From assembly GCF_002019855.1 (NCBI RefSeq), contig NZ_CM007717.1:5319798-5383797 (forward strand): a stretch of 64,000 bases of DNA, written 5' to 3'. Shown here one piece after another: positions 25,943 to 32,599 of the stretch (position 1 is its first letter; each line of letters opens with the position of its first letter). The translations under genes and the position numbers were made by a program. Source of the stretch: Streptomyces antibioticus. GTDB taxonomy: Bacteria > Actinomycetota > Actinomycetes > Streptomycetales > Streptomycetaceae. Under the pieces are notes generated by a model. It did not search any database, had not been told where the DNA came from, and was given only the letters and a program-made list of their open reading frames with translations.

Positions 25943-27165
25943 ATGCAGCTTCGGTACATTTTCCGGATGTACCCGAACGCCGTTCAGCGGGCCGCGTTGG
26001 CGAAGGCGTTCGGGTGTGCCCGTGTCGTGTTCAACGACGCGGTCCGCGCCCGTGAGGACGCCCGCAGGGTCGAACAGCCGTATCCGACGGCCGGCGAGTT
26101 GTCCCGGAAGCTGATCACCGAGGCCAAGCGGACGGTGGAACGGTCGTGGCTGCGCGAGGTCTCTGCCGTGGTGCTCCAGCAGGCTCTGCGGGACGCCGAT
26201 ACCGCTTACCGCAACTTCTTCGCCTCCATCCGAGGCGCCCGCAAGGGGCGCAAGGTGGGTGCGCCGAGGTTCAAGTCGCGCAAGGACGCCCGGCAGTCGA
26301 TCCGGTTCACCGCCAACGCCCGCTGGAACATCACCGACAGTGGTCGGCTGTGTCTGCCGAAGATCGGCGCGGTGAAGGTGAAATGGTCCCGCACCCTGCC
26401 CTCCACACCGTCTTCGGTCACAGTGGTCAAGGACGCGGCGGGCCGGTACTTCTGCTCGTTCGTCGTCGGCACCGACCCGTCCGCCGACGCCGTACGCATG
26501 CCCGCCGGTGACAGGGCCGTCGGCATCGACCTCGGCCTGAATCATTTCGCGGTGTTGTCGGACGGCACGAAGATCGCTTCCCCGCGCTTCCTGCGCCGCG
26601 CGGAGAAGAAGCTCAGGAAGGCTCAGCGGGAGCTTCCCGGAAGCGGAAGGGGTCGAGGAACCGTGAGAAGGCCCGGCTGAAGGTTGCCCGTGCCCACGCC
26701 AAGGTCGCTGACGCACGTCATGAGTTTCACCATCGACTGTCCACGAGGCTGATCTCCGAGAACCAAGGGATCGCGGTGGAGGACCTGTCGGTGGCGGGAC
26801 TGGCGCGTACCAGGCTGGCCAAGTCGATCCATGACGCGGGTTGGTCGTCCTTCGTCGGCATGCTCGAGTACAAGGCGAAGCGTTACGGGCGCACGTTCGT
26901 GAGGATCGGCCGGTTCGAGCCGACCTCGCAGACATGTCACGTCTGCGGCGCGCTGGACGGGCCGAAGCCCCTGCGTGTGCGGGAGTGGACCTGCCAGATC
27001 TGTGGCACTCTCCACGACCGGGACGTCAACGCCGCGATCAACGTCAGAACGGCCGCCGGACTGGCGGTGTCGGCCTGTGGAGCGCAGGTAAGACCGGGAG
27101 CTGTCCCGGCGCAGCGCGAAGAAGCAGGAAGCCATGGATTCCCGGCCGGAGTCTGTGTCGCGTAG
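25943..27165 (+). pseudogene. tnpB: tnpB (RNA-guided nuclease, IS605 OrfB family), single frameshift
   Basis: Two in-order fragments make a complete TnpB of about 400 residues: 25943 to about 26634 in one frame and about 26634-27165 in another. The break is at GAGCTTCCCGG (26630-26640), where family members read E-L-S-R-K; one T missing from a CTTTCCC run explains it. All catalytic parts are still encoded: RuvC Asp in GIDLGLNHF (26528), Glu in AVEDL (26779), Asp in HDRDVNAA (27022), and the zinc ribbon CHVCG...CQICG. ATG 25943 gives the usual MQLRYIFRMYPN start. It is inactive unless the shift is a sequencing error or bypassed. Confidence 0.85.
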
Positions 27166-27225
27166 CGGCACGACACCCGGCCGGAAGGCCAGAATCCTCG
27201 GGCTTCAACCCGAGGAGCAAGTCAA
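27080..27225 (+). ncRNA. Possible TnpB guide RNA (omega/re-RNA) scaffold
   Basis: In active TnpB elements the 3' end of tnpB and the right end are transcribed as a guide RNA whose guide is the flanking DNA. This stretch includes the end of tnpB and the right-end hairpin, so the guide would begin at 27226. Borders are by analogy only. Confidence 0.3.
27196..27215. repeat. Right-end subterminal hairpin of the IS element
   Basis: Seven-bp stem CCTCGGG/CCCGAGG with the 6-nt loop CTTCAA. It resembles the left-end hairpin in the shared CGGGCTTCA core and is preceded directly by GAAT. Confidence 0.8.
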
Positions 27226-27470
27226 CGGGGTGACATGAACGCCGAGACGAAGTCCCCCCAAACACCGGGGGAGAGGTCGAGCCGGGGCCCGCCGGGGGCC
27301 TTGGAGTCCCGCACATGGACAACGGCGGCGCACACGGCGACCTCGACACACTGCCCGCCCTCGCCGTCGCTGTAGGACGACGTGCGCCAGGAGAAGGCGA
27401 CTTCGAGGCAGTCACCGCCCTCGCCGCCGCTGTGGCTGGACTTGAACCAGGTGAGGTCGTCCCTGTTCAC
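27222..27470 (-). CDS. DUF397 domain protein
   Basis: An 82-residue protein with two tandem DUF397 repeats: WFKSSHSGGEGGDCLEVA at residues 8-25 and WRTSSYSDGEGGQCVEVA at 28-45, then VHVRDSKAPGGPRL. DUF397 proteins accompany XRE-DUF5753 regulators in actinomycetes and probably act with them; BldB is a distant relative. GTG 27470 overlaps the stop of the regulator gene (GTGA). The stop codon lies inside the right end of the inserted IS element, and insertion left the protein unchanged (see findings). Its regulator partner is broken. Confidence 0.88.
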   Translation of the reverse strand: MNRDDLTWFKSSHSGGEGGDCLEVAFSWRTSSYSDGEGGQCVEVAVCAAVVHVRDSKAPGGPRLDLSPGVWGDFVSAFMSPR

Positions 27471-27999
27471 AGTTCCTCCAGCTTCTTTTCGATCAACGCG
27501 TGGGACTGGTTGGGCGGGAGCGCTACAGCCCGCATCGTCCCATAGCGATCGGCGATCTTCCGGACCTCTTCCCGGTCGGTGATCAGCCTGGGGTACCCCT
27601 GGATCTCGGTATAGGCCACCTGCGCATGGTTCTTGGGGGTCAGCAGGTTGAACGAGCCGTCCATATTGGGGTGTTCCTCCACCCCGGTCGGCATCACCTG
27701 GATCTCGAGGTTCTGCATGGCACTGACGCTCAGCAAGCGCCGCAACTGCTCCGCATGCAGCTGCAGTAGTGATGCAGCTCCACCGCCTCCAGTACCTCCG
27801 GCCGGACCGTCCGTACCCCTCGTTCCATGGCCGAGACGGCGTCCGGGCCGTACCCCACCAGCCGGCCGAACTCCTTCTGGGTGAGGCCCTTGCGTTCGCG
27901 CAGCAGTCTCAGCATCTTGCCGACGGCCGTGAGCAGCCCCGTCGTGCCGTCGGCCTCCGCCGGTGTCTCCGGCCGCCGCTCCTTCTCCTCCACCGTCAT
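27467..27999 (-). pseudogene. XRE-DUF5753 regulator with internal deletion and frame change
   Basis: The 5' part (ATG 27999 to about 27765) encodes an XRE helix-turn-helix (LRLLRERKGLTQKEFGRLVG, AVSAMERGVRTVRPE). The 3' part, in another frame to 27467, encodes only the end of DUF5753 (MQNLEIQVMPTGVEEHPN, AYTEIQGYPRLITDRE, HALIEKKLEEL). Intact members are about 280 residues, whereas this region can encode under 180, so roughly 80-100 codons are missing at the junction near 27740-27775. An AGCTGCAT sequence occurs twice there, consistent with a short-homology deletion. The HTH fragment could still be made as a protein of about 89 residues. Confidence 0.8.
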
Positions 28000-28390
28000 G
28001 CGCACCCACCCGTTCTCCCGACGTAGCCGCCCGGCCACACAGAGTCGTCACGTCGGCGTAGAGAGCCACCGCCACGCTCCGTGAGGCGAACGCACACATC
28101 TCCACCCCCCGACCGGTCCCGAGGCATGGATGGTCACAGCGGGCCACCGGGGAGTCGTGGTATGGGTGGGAGAAACGAACAGAGTGAACGAACAGCGTGA
28201 ATGTGAAACGGGTACGGATGGCCGGTCCCCCACCAGCGGGCCCTCATGATCCGCTCGGCTCGAAAGCCGCCGAGTTTACCCACCTCCCCCGCCAGTCATG
28301 CGCCGCGCGGCCAACTTTTCTTCCCCTAACGGGTTGATCTTTTGTTGATCGTGGGTCAGTCGACCGCCTCGGCGTCCTACCCTTCAGAGG
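28000..28390. other. Intergenic region with no convincing gene
   Basis: About 390 bp between the decayed regulator and the amidohydrolase gene. I see short open frames but no ribosome-binding site, domain or RNA structure that supports a gene. The A/T-rich stretch around 28310-28345 (ACTTTTCTTCC, GATCTTTTGTTGATC) probably holds the amidohydrolase promoter. Confidence 0.5.
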
Positions 28391-29668
28391 GTGAAGCAAT
28401 TGACGTCCCGAGAGTCCGAGGCCGAATCCGCCGGGGAAGACCTGCTCCCCGGAACCTTTCCCGGAACCCTCCCCGGCACCCTGCCGGAGGCCCTGCGCGC
28501 AGAGCTGATCGCGTTCCGCCGCGACATGCACATGCACCCCGAGCTGGGCAACCAGGAGTTCCGCACGACCGCGGCGATCAAGGCGCGCCTGGAGAAGGCG
28601 GGCCTCGCGCCGCGCGTCCTGGCGGTCGGGACCGGCCTCATCTGTGACATCGGGACCGACGACGGCACCTGGTCCGGGGACACCCCGATCCTCGCGATGC
28701 GCGCCGACATCGACGCGCTGCCGATCCCGGACACCAAGACCGAGTGCGCCTACCGCTCCACGGTCCCCGACCGCGCCCACGCCTGCGGCCACGACGTGCA
28801 CACCACCGTCGTCCTGGGCGCCGGACTCGTCCTCGCCGAGCTGCACCGCCAGGGCCGGCTGCCGCGCCCCGTGCGGCTGGTCTTCCAGCCCGCCGAGGAG
28901 GTCCTGCCGGGCGGCGCCGCCGACGCCATCGAGGGCGGCGCGCTGGACGGCGTGGGCCGGATCATCGCCGTGCACTGCGACCCCCGGGTGGACGCCGGGC
29001 GGATCGGGCTGCGCGAGGGCGCCATCACCTCCGCCTGCGACCGGCTGGAGATCTCCCTGGACGGCCCCGGCGGCCACACCGCACGCCCGCACCTCACCAC
29101 CGACCTGGTGACGGCCGCCGCCCGGGTCGTCACCGACGTGCCCGCGCTGGTCGGCCGCCGGGTGGACACCCGCGCCGGGCTCGCCGTCACCTGGGGCCGG
29201 ATCGAGAGCGGCCACGCGCCCAACGTCATCCCGCAGCACGCCGAACTCTCCGGCACCGTGCGCTGCCTGGACATCGAGGCGTGGCGGCAGGCCCCGGACA
29301 TCGTCGTCGCGGCCATCGACGAGGTCGCCAACCTGCACCGCGCCAAGTCCGAGATCAACTACGTGCGCGGGGTCCCGCCGGTCGTCAACGACGGCGCGGT
29401 CACCAGCCTGCTGTACGACGCGATGGTGGCCCGCCGCGGCCCGTCCTCCGTGGAGAACACCGAGCAGAGCCTGGGCGGCGAGGACTTCTCCTGGTACCTG
29501 GAGCGGGTGCCCGGCGCCATGGCCCGGCTGGGCGTCCGCCCGCCCGGCGAGCGCACCGTGCGCGATCTGCACCAGGGCGACTTCGACGCCGACGAGCACG
29601 CGATCACCGTCGGCGTGGAGCTGTTCACGGCGGCGGCCCTCCTGGACGCGGCCACCCGCGAGGCGTAG
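28391..29668 (+). CDS. M20 family amidohydrolase/peptidase
   Basis: A 425-residue zinc-dependent amidohydrolase of the M20D type (hippurate, N-acyl-amino-acid or indole-acetyl-amide hydrolases). Metal and catalytic residues are in RADIDALPI, HACGHDVH, QPAEE and AVHCDP; the dimerisation domain begins at GGHTARPH; the C-terminal metal ligand region is LGGEDFSWYL. A short PGT repeat (PGTFPGTLPGTLP) lies at residues 20-32. GTG 28391 is directly preceded by CAGAGG, too close for a normal ribosome-binding site, so translation may be leaderless. A strong terminator follows at 29724. Confidence 0.87.
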   Translation: MKQLTSRESEAESAGEDLLPGTFPGTLPGTLPEALRAELIAFRRDMHMHPELGNQEFRTTAAIKARLEKAGLAPRVLAVGTGLICDIGTDDGTWSGDTPILAMRADIDALPIPDTKTECAYRSTVPDRAHACGHDVHTTVVLGAGLVLAELHRQGRLPRPVRLVFQPAEEVLPGGAADAIEGGALDGVGRIIAVHCDPRVDAGRIGLREGAITSACDRLEISLDGPGGHTARPHLTTDLVTAAARVVTDVPALVGRRVDTRAGLAVTWGRIESGHAPNVIPQHAELSGTVRCLDIEAWRQAPDIVVAAIDEVANLHRAKSEINYVRGVPPVVNDGAVTSLLYDAMVARRGPSSVENTEQSLGGEDFSWYLERVPGAMARLGVRPPGERTVRDLHQGDFDADEHAITVGVELFTAAALLDAATREA

Positions 29669-29723
29669 CCGACAGCGGCTCCGGCACCGGCGAAGGGGCC
29701 ACGGGGCCGAAGGGCGAAGAGGC

Positions 29724-29766
29724 AAAGGGGCGAAGGGGTGCCGGAAAGGCGCCCCTTCGCCCCTTT
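29724..29766 (+). terminator. Terminator after amidohydrolase gene
   Basis: Perfect 15-bp stem (AAAGGGGCGAAGGGG at 29724-29738 with its complement at 29752-29766) and a 13-nt loop, ending in TTTGTGT. It isolates the nucleoside genes downstream. Confidence 0.85.
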
Positions 29767-29858
29767 GTGTCACCCACCCGTAACCGCCGCGACGCGCCCG
29801 TAACCGAGCGGCGGCACGGTTCGATAACGGCGGCGGGATACCCCGTTCCGCTGGCCGT

Positions 29859-29870
29859 CTACGCGCGTTA
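29859..29870. promoter_or_regulatory. Nucleoside-regulon operator, bmp1 promoter
   Basis: CTACGCGCGTTA, a one-base-longer variant of the CTACGCGCGTAG palindrome. It covers the spacer of a possible promoter, TTCCGC (29846) N17 TACTGT (29869). Confidence 0.7.
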
Positions 29871-29985
29871 CTGTCCGTCCACATCGCCACCCGGCACGGC
29901 TTGTTGGGGGAGTTCGGCCGGGGCGGCGCCACGTGAGGGGACAGCGGGCCGGTAGCGGCGCCGTGGGGATGAAGGGGTGCTTGCT

Positions 29986-31065
29986 GTGCGTCGGATATCT
30001 CGGAAGACCAGACTTTCCCAGGTCGCGGCGACCGTCGCGGTCGTCGCCCTCGCCGCCGCCGGCTGCGGCGAGTCCAGCAGCGGCGGTTCCACCTCGGCCG
30101 GCGACGCCAAGCCGTCCGGGAAGTACACCGGCAAGGGCATCGGGCTCGCGTACGACATCGGCGGCAAGGGCGACCAGTCGTTCAACGACGCGGCCTACGC
30201 CGGTCTCCAGAAGGCCGAGAAGGAGTTCGGCATCACCGGCCGCGACGTCGAGCCGCAGGACGGCGAGACCGACGCGGACAAGATCCAGCGGCTGACCCAG
30301 CTCGCCCAGGCCGGCTACAACCCGGTGATCGGCGTCGGCTTCGTCTACGGGCCCGCCGTCAAGGAGGTCGCCGCGAAGTTCCCGAACACCACCTTCGGGA
30401 TCATCGACGACGAGACCGTCCAGGCGAAGAACGTCGCCGACATGGTCTTCCACGAGGAGCAGGCGTCCTACCTCGCGGGCGTCGCCGCCGCGAAGGCGTC
30501 CAAGGGCAAGCACATCGGCTTCATCGGCGGCGTGGACATCCCGCTGATCCACAAGTTCGAGGCCGGGTACGTCCAGGGCGCCAAGTCGGTCGACCCGAAC
30601 ATCAAGATCGAGTCGCAGTACCTCACCGAGACGGCCCAGGAGGGCGGCTTCTCCAGCCCCGACAAGGGCAAGGACGCGGCGAGCGGCCAGATCGAGGCCG
30701 GCGCGGACGTCATCTACCACGCGGCCGGACTCTCCGGCCAGGGCGTGATCACCGAGTCCGCCGCCAAGAAGGTGTGGGCCATCGGTGTCGACTCCGACCA
30801 GTACAACCAGAAGGCGCTGGCGTCCTACAAGGACTACATCCTCGGCTCGGCGCTGAAGAACGTCGGCGGCGCGGTCTACGACCTGGTGAAGTCCGTCGTC
30901 GACGGCAAGCCGCTGTCCGGTGTGGTCCGCGGCAGTCTCTCCAACGACGGTGTCGGGTTCGCCGACTCCAACCCGAAGTACAAGGCGATGACGGACGTCG
31001 TCGCGGCCGTCGACAAGGCCAAGCAGGACATCATCGACGGCAAGGTCACGGTCGACACCAAGTGA
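29986..31065 (+). CDS. BMP family nucleoside-binding lipoprotein 1
   Basis: A 359-residue substrate-binding lipoprotein of the BmpA/PnrA/MedE family, which delivers purine or pyrimidine nucleosides to an ABC importer. Signal peptide with lipobox AAAGC at about residue 25, then a Ser/Gly linker and the family signatures IGLAYDIGGKGDQSFND, GYNPVIGVGF, FGIIDDETV, GFIGGVDIPLIHKFEAGY and WAIGVDSDQYNQ. GTG 29986 follows GAAGGGG with 8-nt spacing; another GTG is 9 nt upstream. A paralogue follows at 31321. The promoter carries the nucleoside-regulon operator. Confidence 0.9.
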   Translation: MRRISRKTRLSQVAATVAVVALAAAGCGESSSGGSTSAGDAKPSGKYTGKGIGLAYDIGGKGDQSFNDAAYAGLQKAEKEFGITGRDVEPQDGETDADKIQRLTQLAQAGYNPVIGVGFVYGPAVKEVAAKFPNTTFGIIDDETVQAKNVADMVFHEEQASYLAGVAAAKASKGKHIGFIGGVDIPLIHKFEAGYVQGAKSVDPNIKIESQYLTETAQEGGFSSPDKGKDAASGQIEAGADVIYHAAGLSGQGVITESAAKKVWAIGVDSDQYNQKALASYKDYILGSALKNVGGAVYDLVKSVVDGKPLSGVVRGSLSNDGVGFADSNPKYKAMTDVVAAVDKAKQDIIDGKVTVDTK

Positions 31066-31120
31066 CCCGGCCGCGGGTGACCGCGTAACACCGCCGAACG
31101 GGCCTTCATGGCCCCGGGCT

Positions 31121-31176
31121 ACGCCCTTACGGGCGTCCTTGCAGCCCATACGCCCCTTGCCTCCCGCAAGGGGCGT
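31121..31176 (+). terminator. Double hairpin terminator after bmp1
   Basis: ACGCCC-TTAC-GGGCGT at 31121-31136 followed by a perfect 11-bp stem, ACGCCCCTTGC (31150-31160) with its complement at 31166-31176. It separates the two BMP genes, which therefore have their own promoters. Confidence 0.75.
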
Positions 31177-31202
31177 ACTGCTGTCCGTACTCTGGGATGT
31201 AA

Positions 31203-31214
31203 CTGTGGCCACAG
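31203..31214. promoter_or_regulatory. CTGTGGCCACAG palindrome upstream of bmp2
   Basis: A perfect 12-bp palindrome 50 bp upstream of the bmp2 operator. It is next to TCGATAACGG, which is shared with the bmp1 promoter. Possible binding site of a second regulator. Confidence 0.4.
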
Positions 31215-31253
31215 CTCGATAACGGAGCGGACAGAAGGGTTTTTCCTCCCGGT

Positions 31254-31265
31254 CTACGCGCGTTA
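31254..31265. promoter_or_regulatory. Nucleoside-regulon operator, bmp2 promoter
   Basis: CTACGCGCGTTA, identical to the bmp1 copy and likewise exactly 38 bp after TCGATAACGG. It abuts the candidate -10 TACGCT at 31264-31269. Confidence 0.7.
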
Positions 31266-31320
31266 CGCTGCGGCGGAACCAGCGCCTGGTATGGGCGCGT
31301 GCACAAAGGAGTCTCGTTCC

Positions 31321-32373
31321 ATGCGCCGGGTGTCTCGTATCGCGGTTGCGGGTGTCGCCACCGCAGCTCTCGCCGTGACGGTTTCCGCATGTGGAAGCTC
31401 GTCCACGTCGTCCTCGTCCTCCGAAAGCAGTGCAAAGAACCTGGGCCTCGCGCTCGCGTACGACGTCGGTGGCAAGGGCGACCAGTCCTTCAACGACGCC
31501 GCCACGGCCGGCCTGGAGAAGGCCGACGCCGAGTTCGGCTACAAGTCCACCGCCGTCGAGCCGCAGGACGGCGAGTCGGACGCGGACAAGGTCCAGCGCC
31601 TGGAGAACCTCGCCAAGCAGGGCTACAACCCGGTCATCGGCGTCGGCTTCGCCTACGCGCCGGCCGTCAAGGAGGCCGCCGCCAAGTACCCGAAGACCAC
31701 CTTCGGCATCGTCGACGACGAGCAGGTCAAGGCCGACAACGTCGCCGCCCTCGTCTTCCACGAGGAGGAGGCGTCCTACCTCGCGGGTGTCGCCGCCGCC
31801 AAGGCCACCAAGTCCGACGTCGTGGGCTTCATCGGCGGTGTGGACGTGCCGCTGATCCACAAGTTCGAGGCCGGCTTCAAGCAGGGCGTCGAGGACACCA
31901 AGAAGGGTGTCACGGTCAAGTCGCAGTACCTGACCGAGACCGCCGCCGAGGGTGGCTTCTCCAGCCCGGACAAGGGTGAGAGCGCCGCCGAGGGCCAGAT
32001 CGACGCCGGTGCGGACGTCATCTACGCCGCCGCGGGCCTGTCCGGCCAGGGTGTCATCAAGGCCGCCAACGCCAACGACATCTGGGCGATCGGCGTCGAC
32101 TCCGACCAGTACAAGCAGGACGCGCTGAAGGCGTACAAGGACTCGATCCTGACGTCCGCCATGAAGAACGTCGAGGGCGCGGTCTTCAACCTGGCCAAGT
32201 CCGTCGAGGACGGCAACCCGCAGACCGGTGTCGTCCGCGGCAGCCTGGAGAACGGCGGCGTGAGCGTGTCGAACTCCAACCCCGCCTTCGCCGGCAACGC
32301 CGACATCCAGGCCGCGATCAAGAAGGCCGAAGAGGGCATCAAGGACGGCAGCATCACCGTCAAGACCTCCTGA
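31321..32373 (+). CDS. BMP family nucleoside-binding lipoprotein 2
   Basis: A 350-residue paralogue of the preceding protein with the same domain plan. Signal peptide MRRVSRIAVAGVATAALAV and lipobox VSAC, a Ser-rich linker, then LALAYDVGGKGDQSFND, GFAYAPAVKEAAAKY, FGIVDDEQV, GFIGGVDVPLIHKFEAGF and WAIGVDSDQYKQ. ATG 31321 follows AAAGGAG with good spacing. It precedes the ABC ATPase and permeases, so it is the most likely cognate receptor. The two receptors may differ in nucleoside preference. Confidence 0.92.
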   Translation: MRRVSRIAVAGVATAALAVTVSACGSSSTSSSSSESSAKNLGLALAYDVGGKGDQSFNDAATAGLEKADAEFGYKSTAVEPQDGESDADKVQRLENLAKQGYNPVIGVGFAYAPAVKEAAAKYPKTTFGIVDDEQVKADNVAALVFHEEEASYLAGVAAAKATKSDVVGFIGGVDVPLIHKFEAGFKQGVEDTKKGVTVKSQYLTETAAEGGFSSPDKGESAAEGQIDAGADVIYAAAGLSGQGVIKAANANDIWAIGVDSDQYKQDALKAYKDSILTSAMKNVEGAVFNLAKSVEDGNPQTGVVRGSLENGGVSVSNSNPAFAGNADIQAAIKKAEEGIKDGSITVKTS

Positions 32374-32440
32374 CCCGGTGAATCGAACCGGTCAGAGGTA
32401 TTGGCCGGCAGTGCGCTGAAATGACAGCGTTACGGCCGCG

Positions 32441-32479
32441 GAACGGGGCACGGGCACCATCGCGACTCGTGCCCCGTTC
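32441..32479 (+). terminator. Terminator after bmp2
   Basis: Perfect 12-bp stem, GAACGGGGCACG at 32441-32452 with its complement at 32468-32479, loop 15 nt. No U-tract follows, as is usual in Streptomyces. Confidence 0.75.
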
Positions 32480-32555
32480 GCGCGGCAGAATGCTCGGAAC
32501 GGATCGAGACTTGAAAACGATCGATCAGGTCCGGGCACTATTTAAAGCAGGGGCG

Positions 32556-32567
32556 CTACGCGCGTAG
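32556..32567. promoter_or_regulatory. Nucleoside-regulon operator, ABC transporter promoter
   Basis: Perfect 12-bp palindrome CTACGCGCGTAG, 29 bp upstream of the ATPase start and downstream of a plausible promoter (TTGAAA at 32511, CACTAT near 32536). A bound repressor would block elongation or initiation. Confidence 0.75.
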
Positions 32568-32582
32568 AGCGGCCCCTTTCCC

Positions 32583-32599
32583 AAGGAGAGTGCGCCATC
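32583..32599 (+). promoter_or_regulatory. Ribosome-binding site with non-canonical ATC start codon
   Basis: AAGGAG at 32583-32588 is followed by 8 nt and ATC at 32597. No ATG, GTG or TTG occurs in this frame until GTG 32726, which is already inside the ATPase fold just before the Walker A motif. See findings. Confidence 0.7.

Larger units (their letters stand above)
25762..27225 (+). mobile_element. TnpB-only IS200/IS605-type insertion sequence
   Basis: A 1464-bp element predicted from its ends. Left: candidate cleavage tetramer CTAC at 25758-25761, then an 18-nt spacer, guide AGTG at 25776-25779, and a perfect hairpin at 25780-25799. Right: guide GAAT at 27192-27195, hairpin at 27196-27215, then cleavage tetramer TCAA at 27222-27225. 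The right end reproduces the GAAT/TCAA pair known for IS608, and AGTG/CTAC obeys the same guide pairing rule, apart from its third position. No tnpA is present, so movement would need a Y1 transposase in trans. The internal tnpB is frameshifted. Confidence 0.72.

Noticed and set aside
28160..28300. Start of an ATP-binding (anti-sigma-like HATPase) gene next to the XRE regulator
   Set aside because: The frame from the GTG near 28197 stops quickly and shows no HATPase motif.
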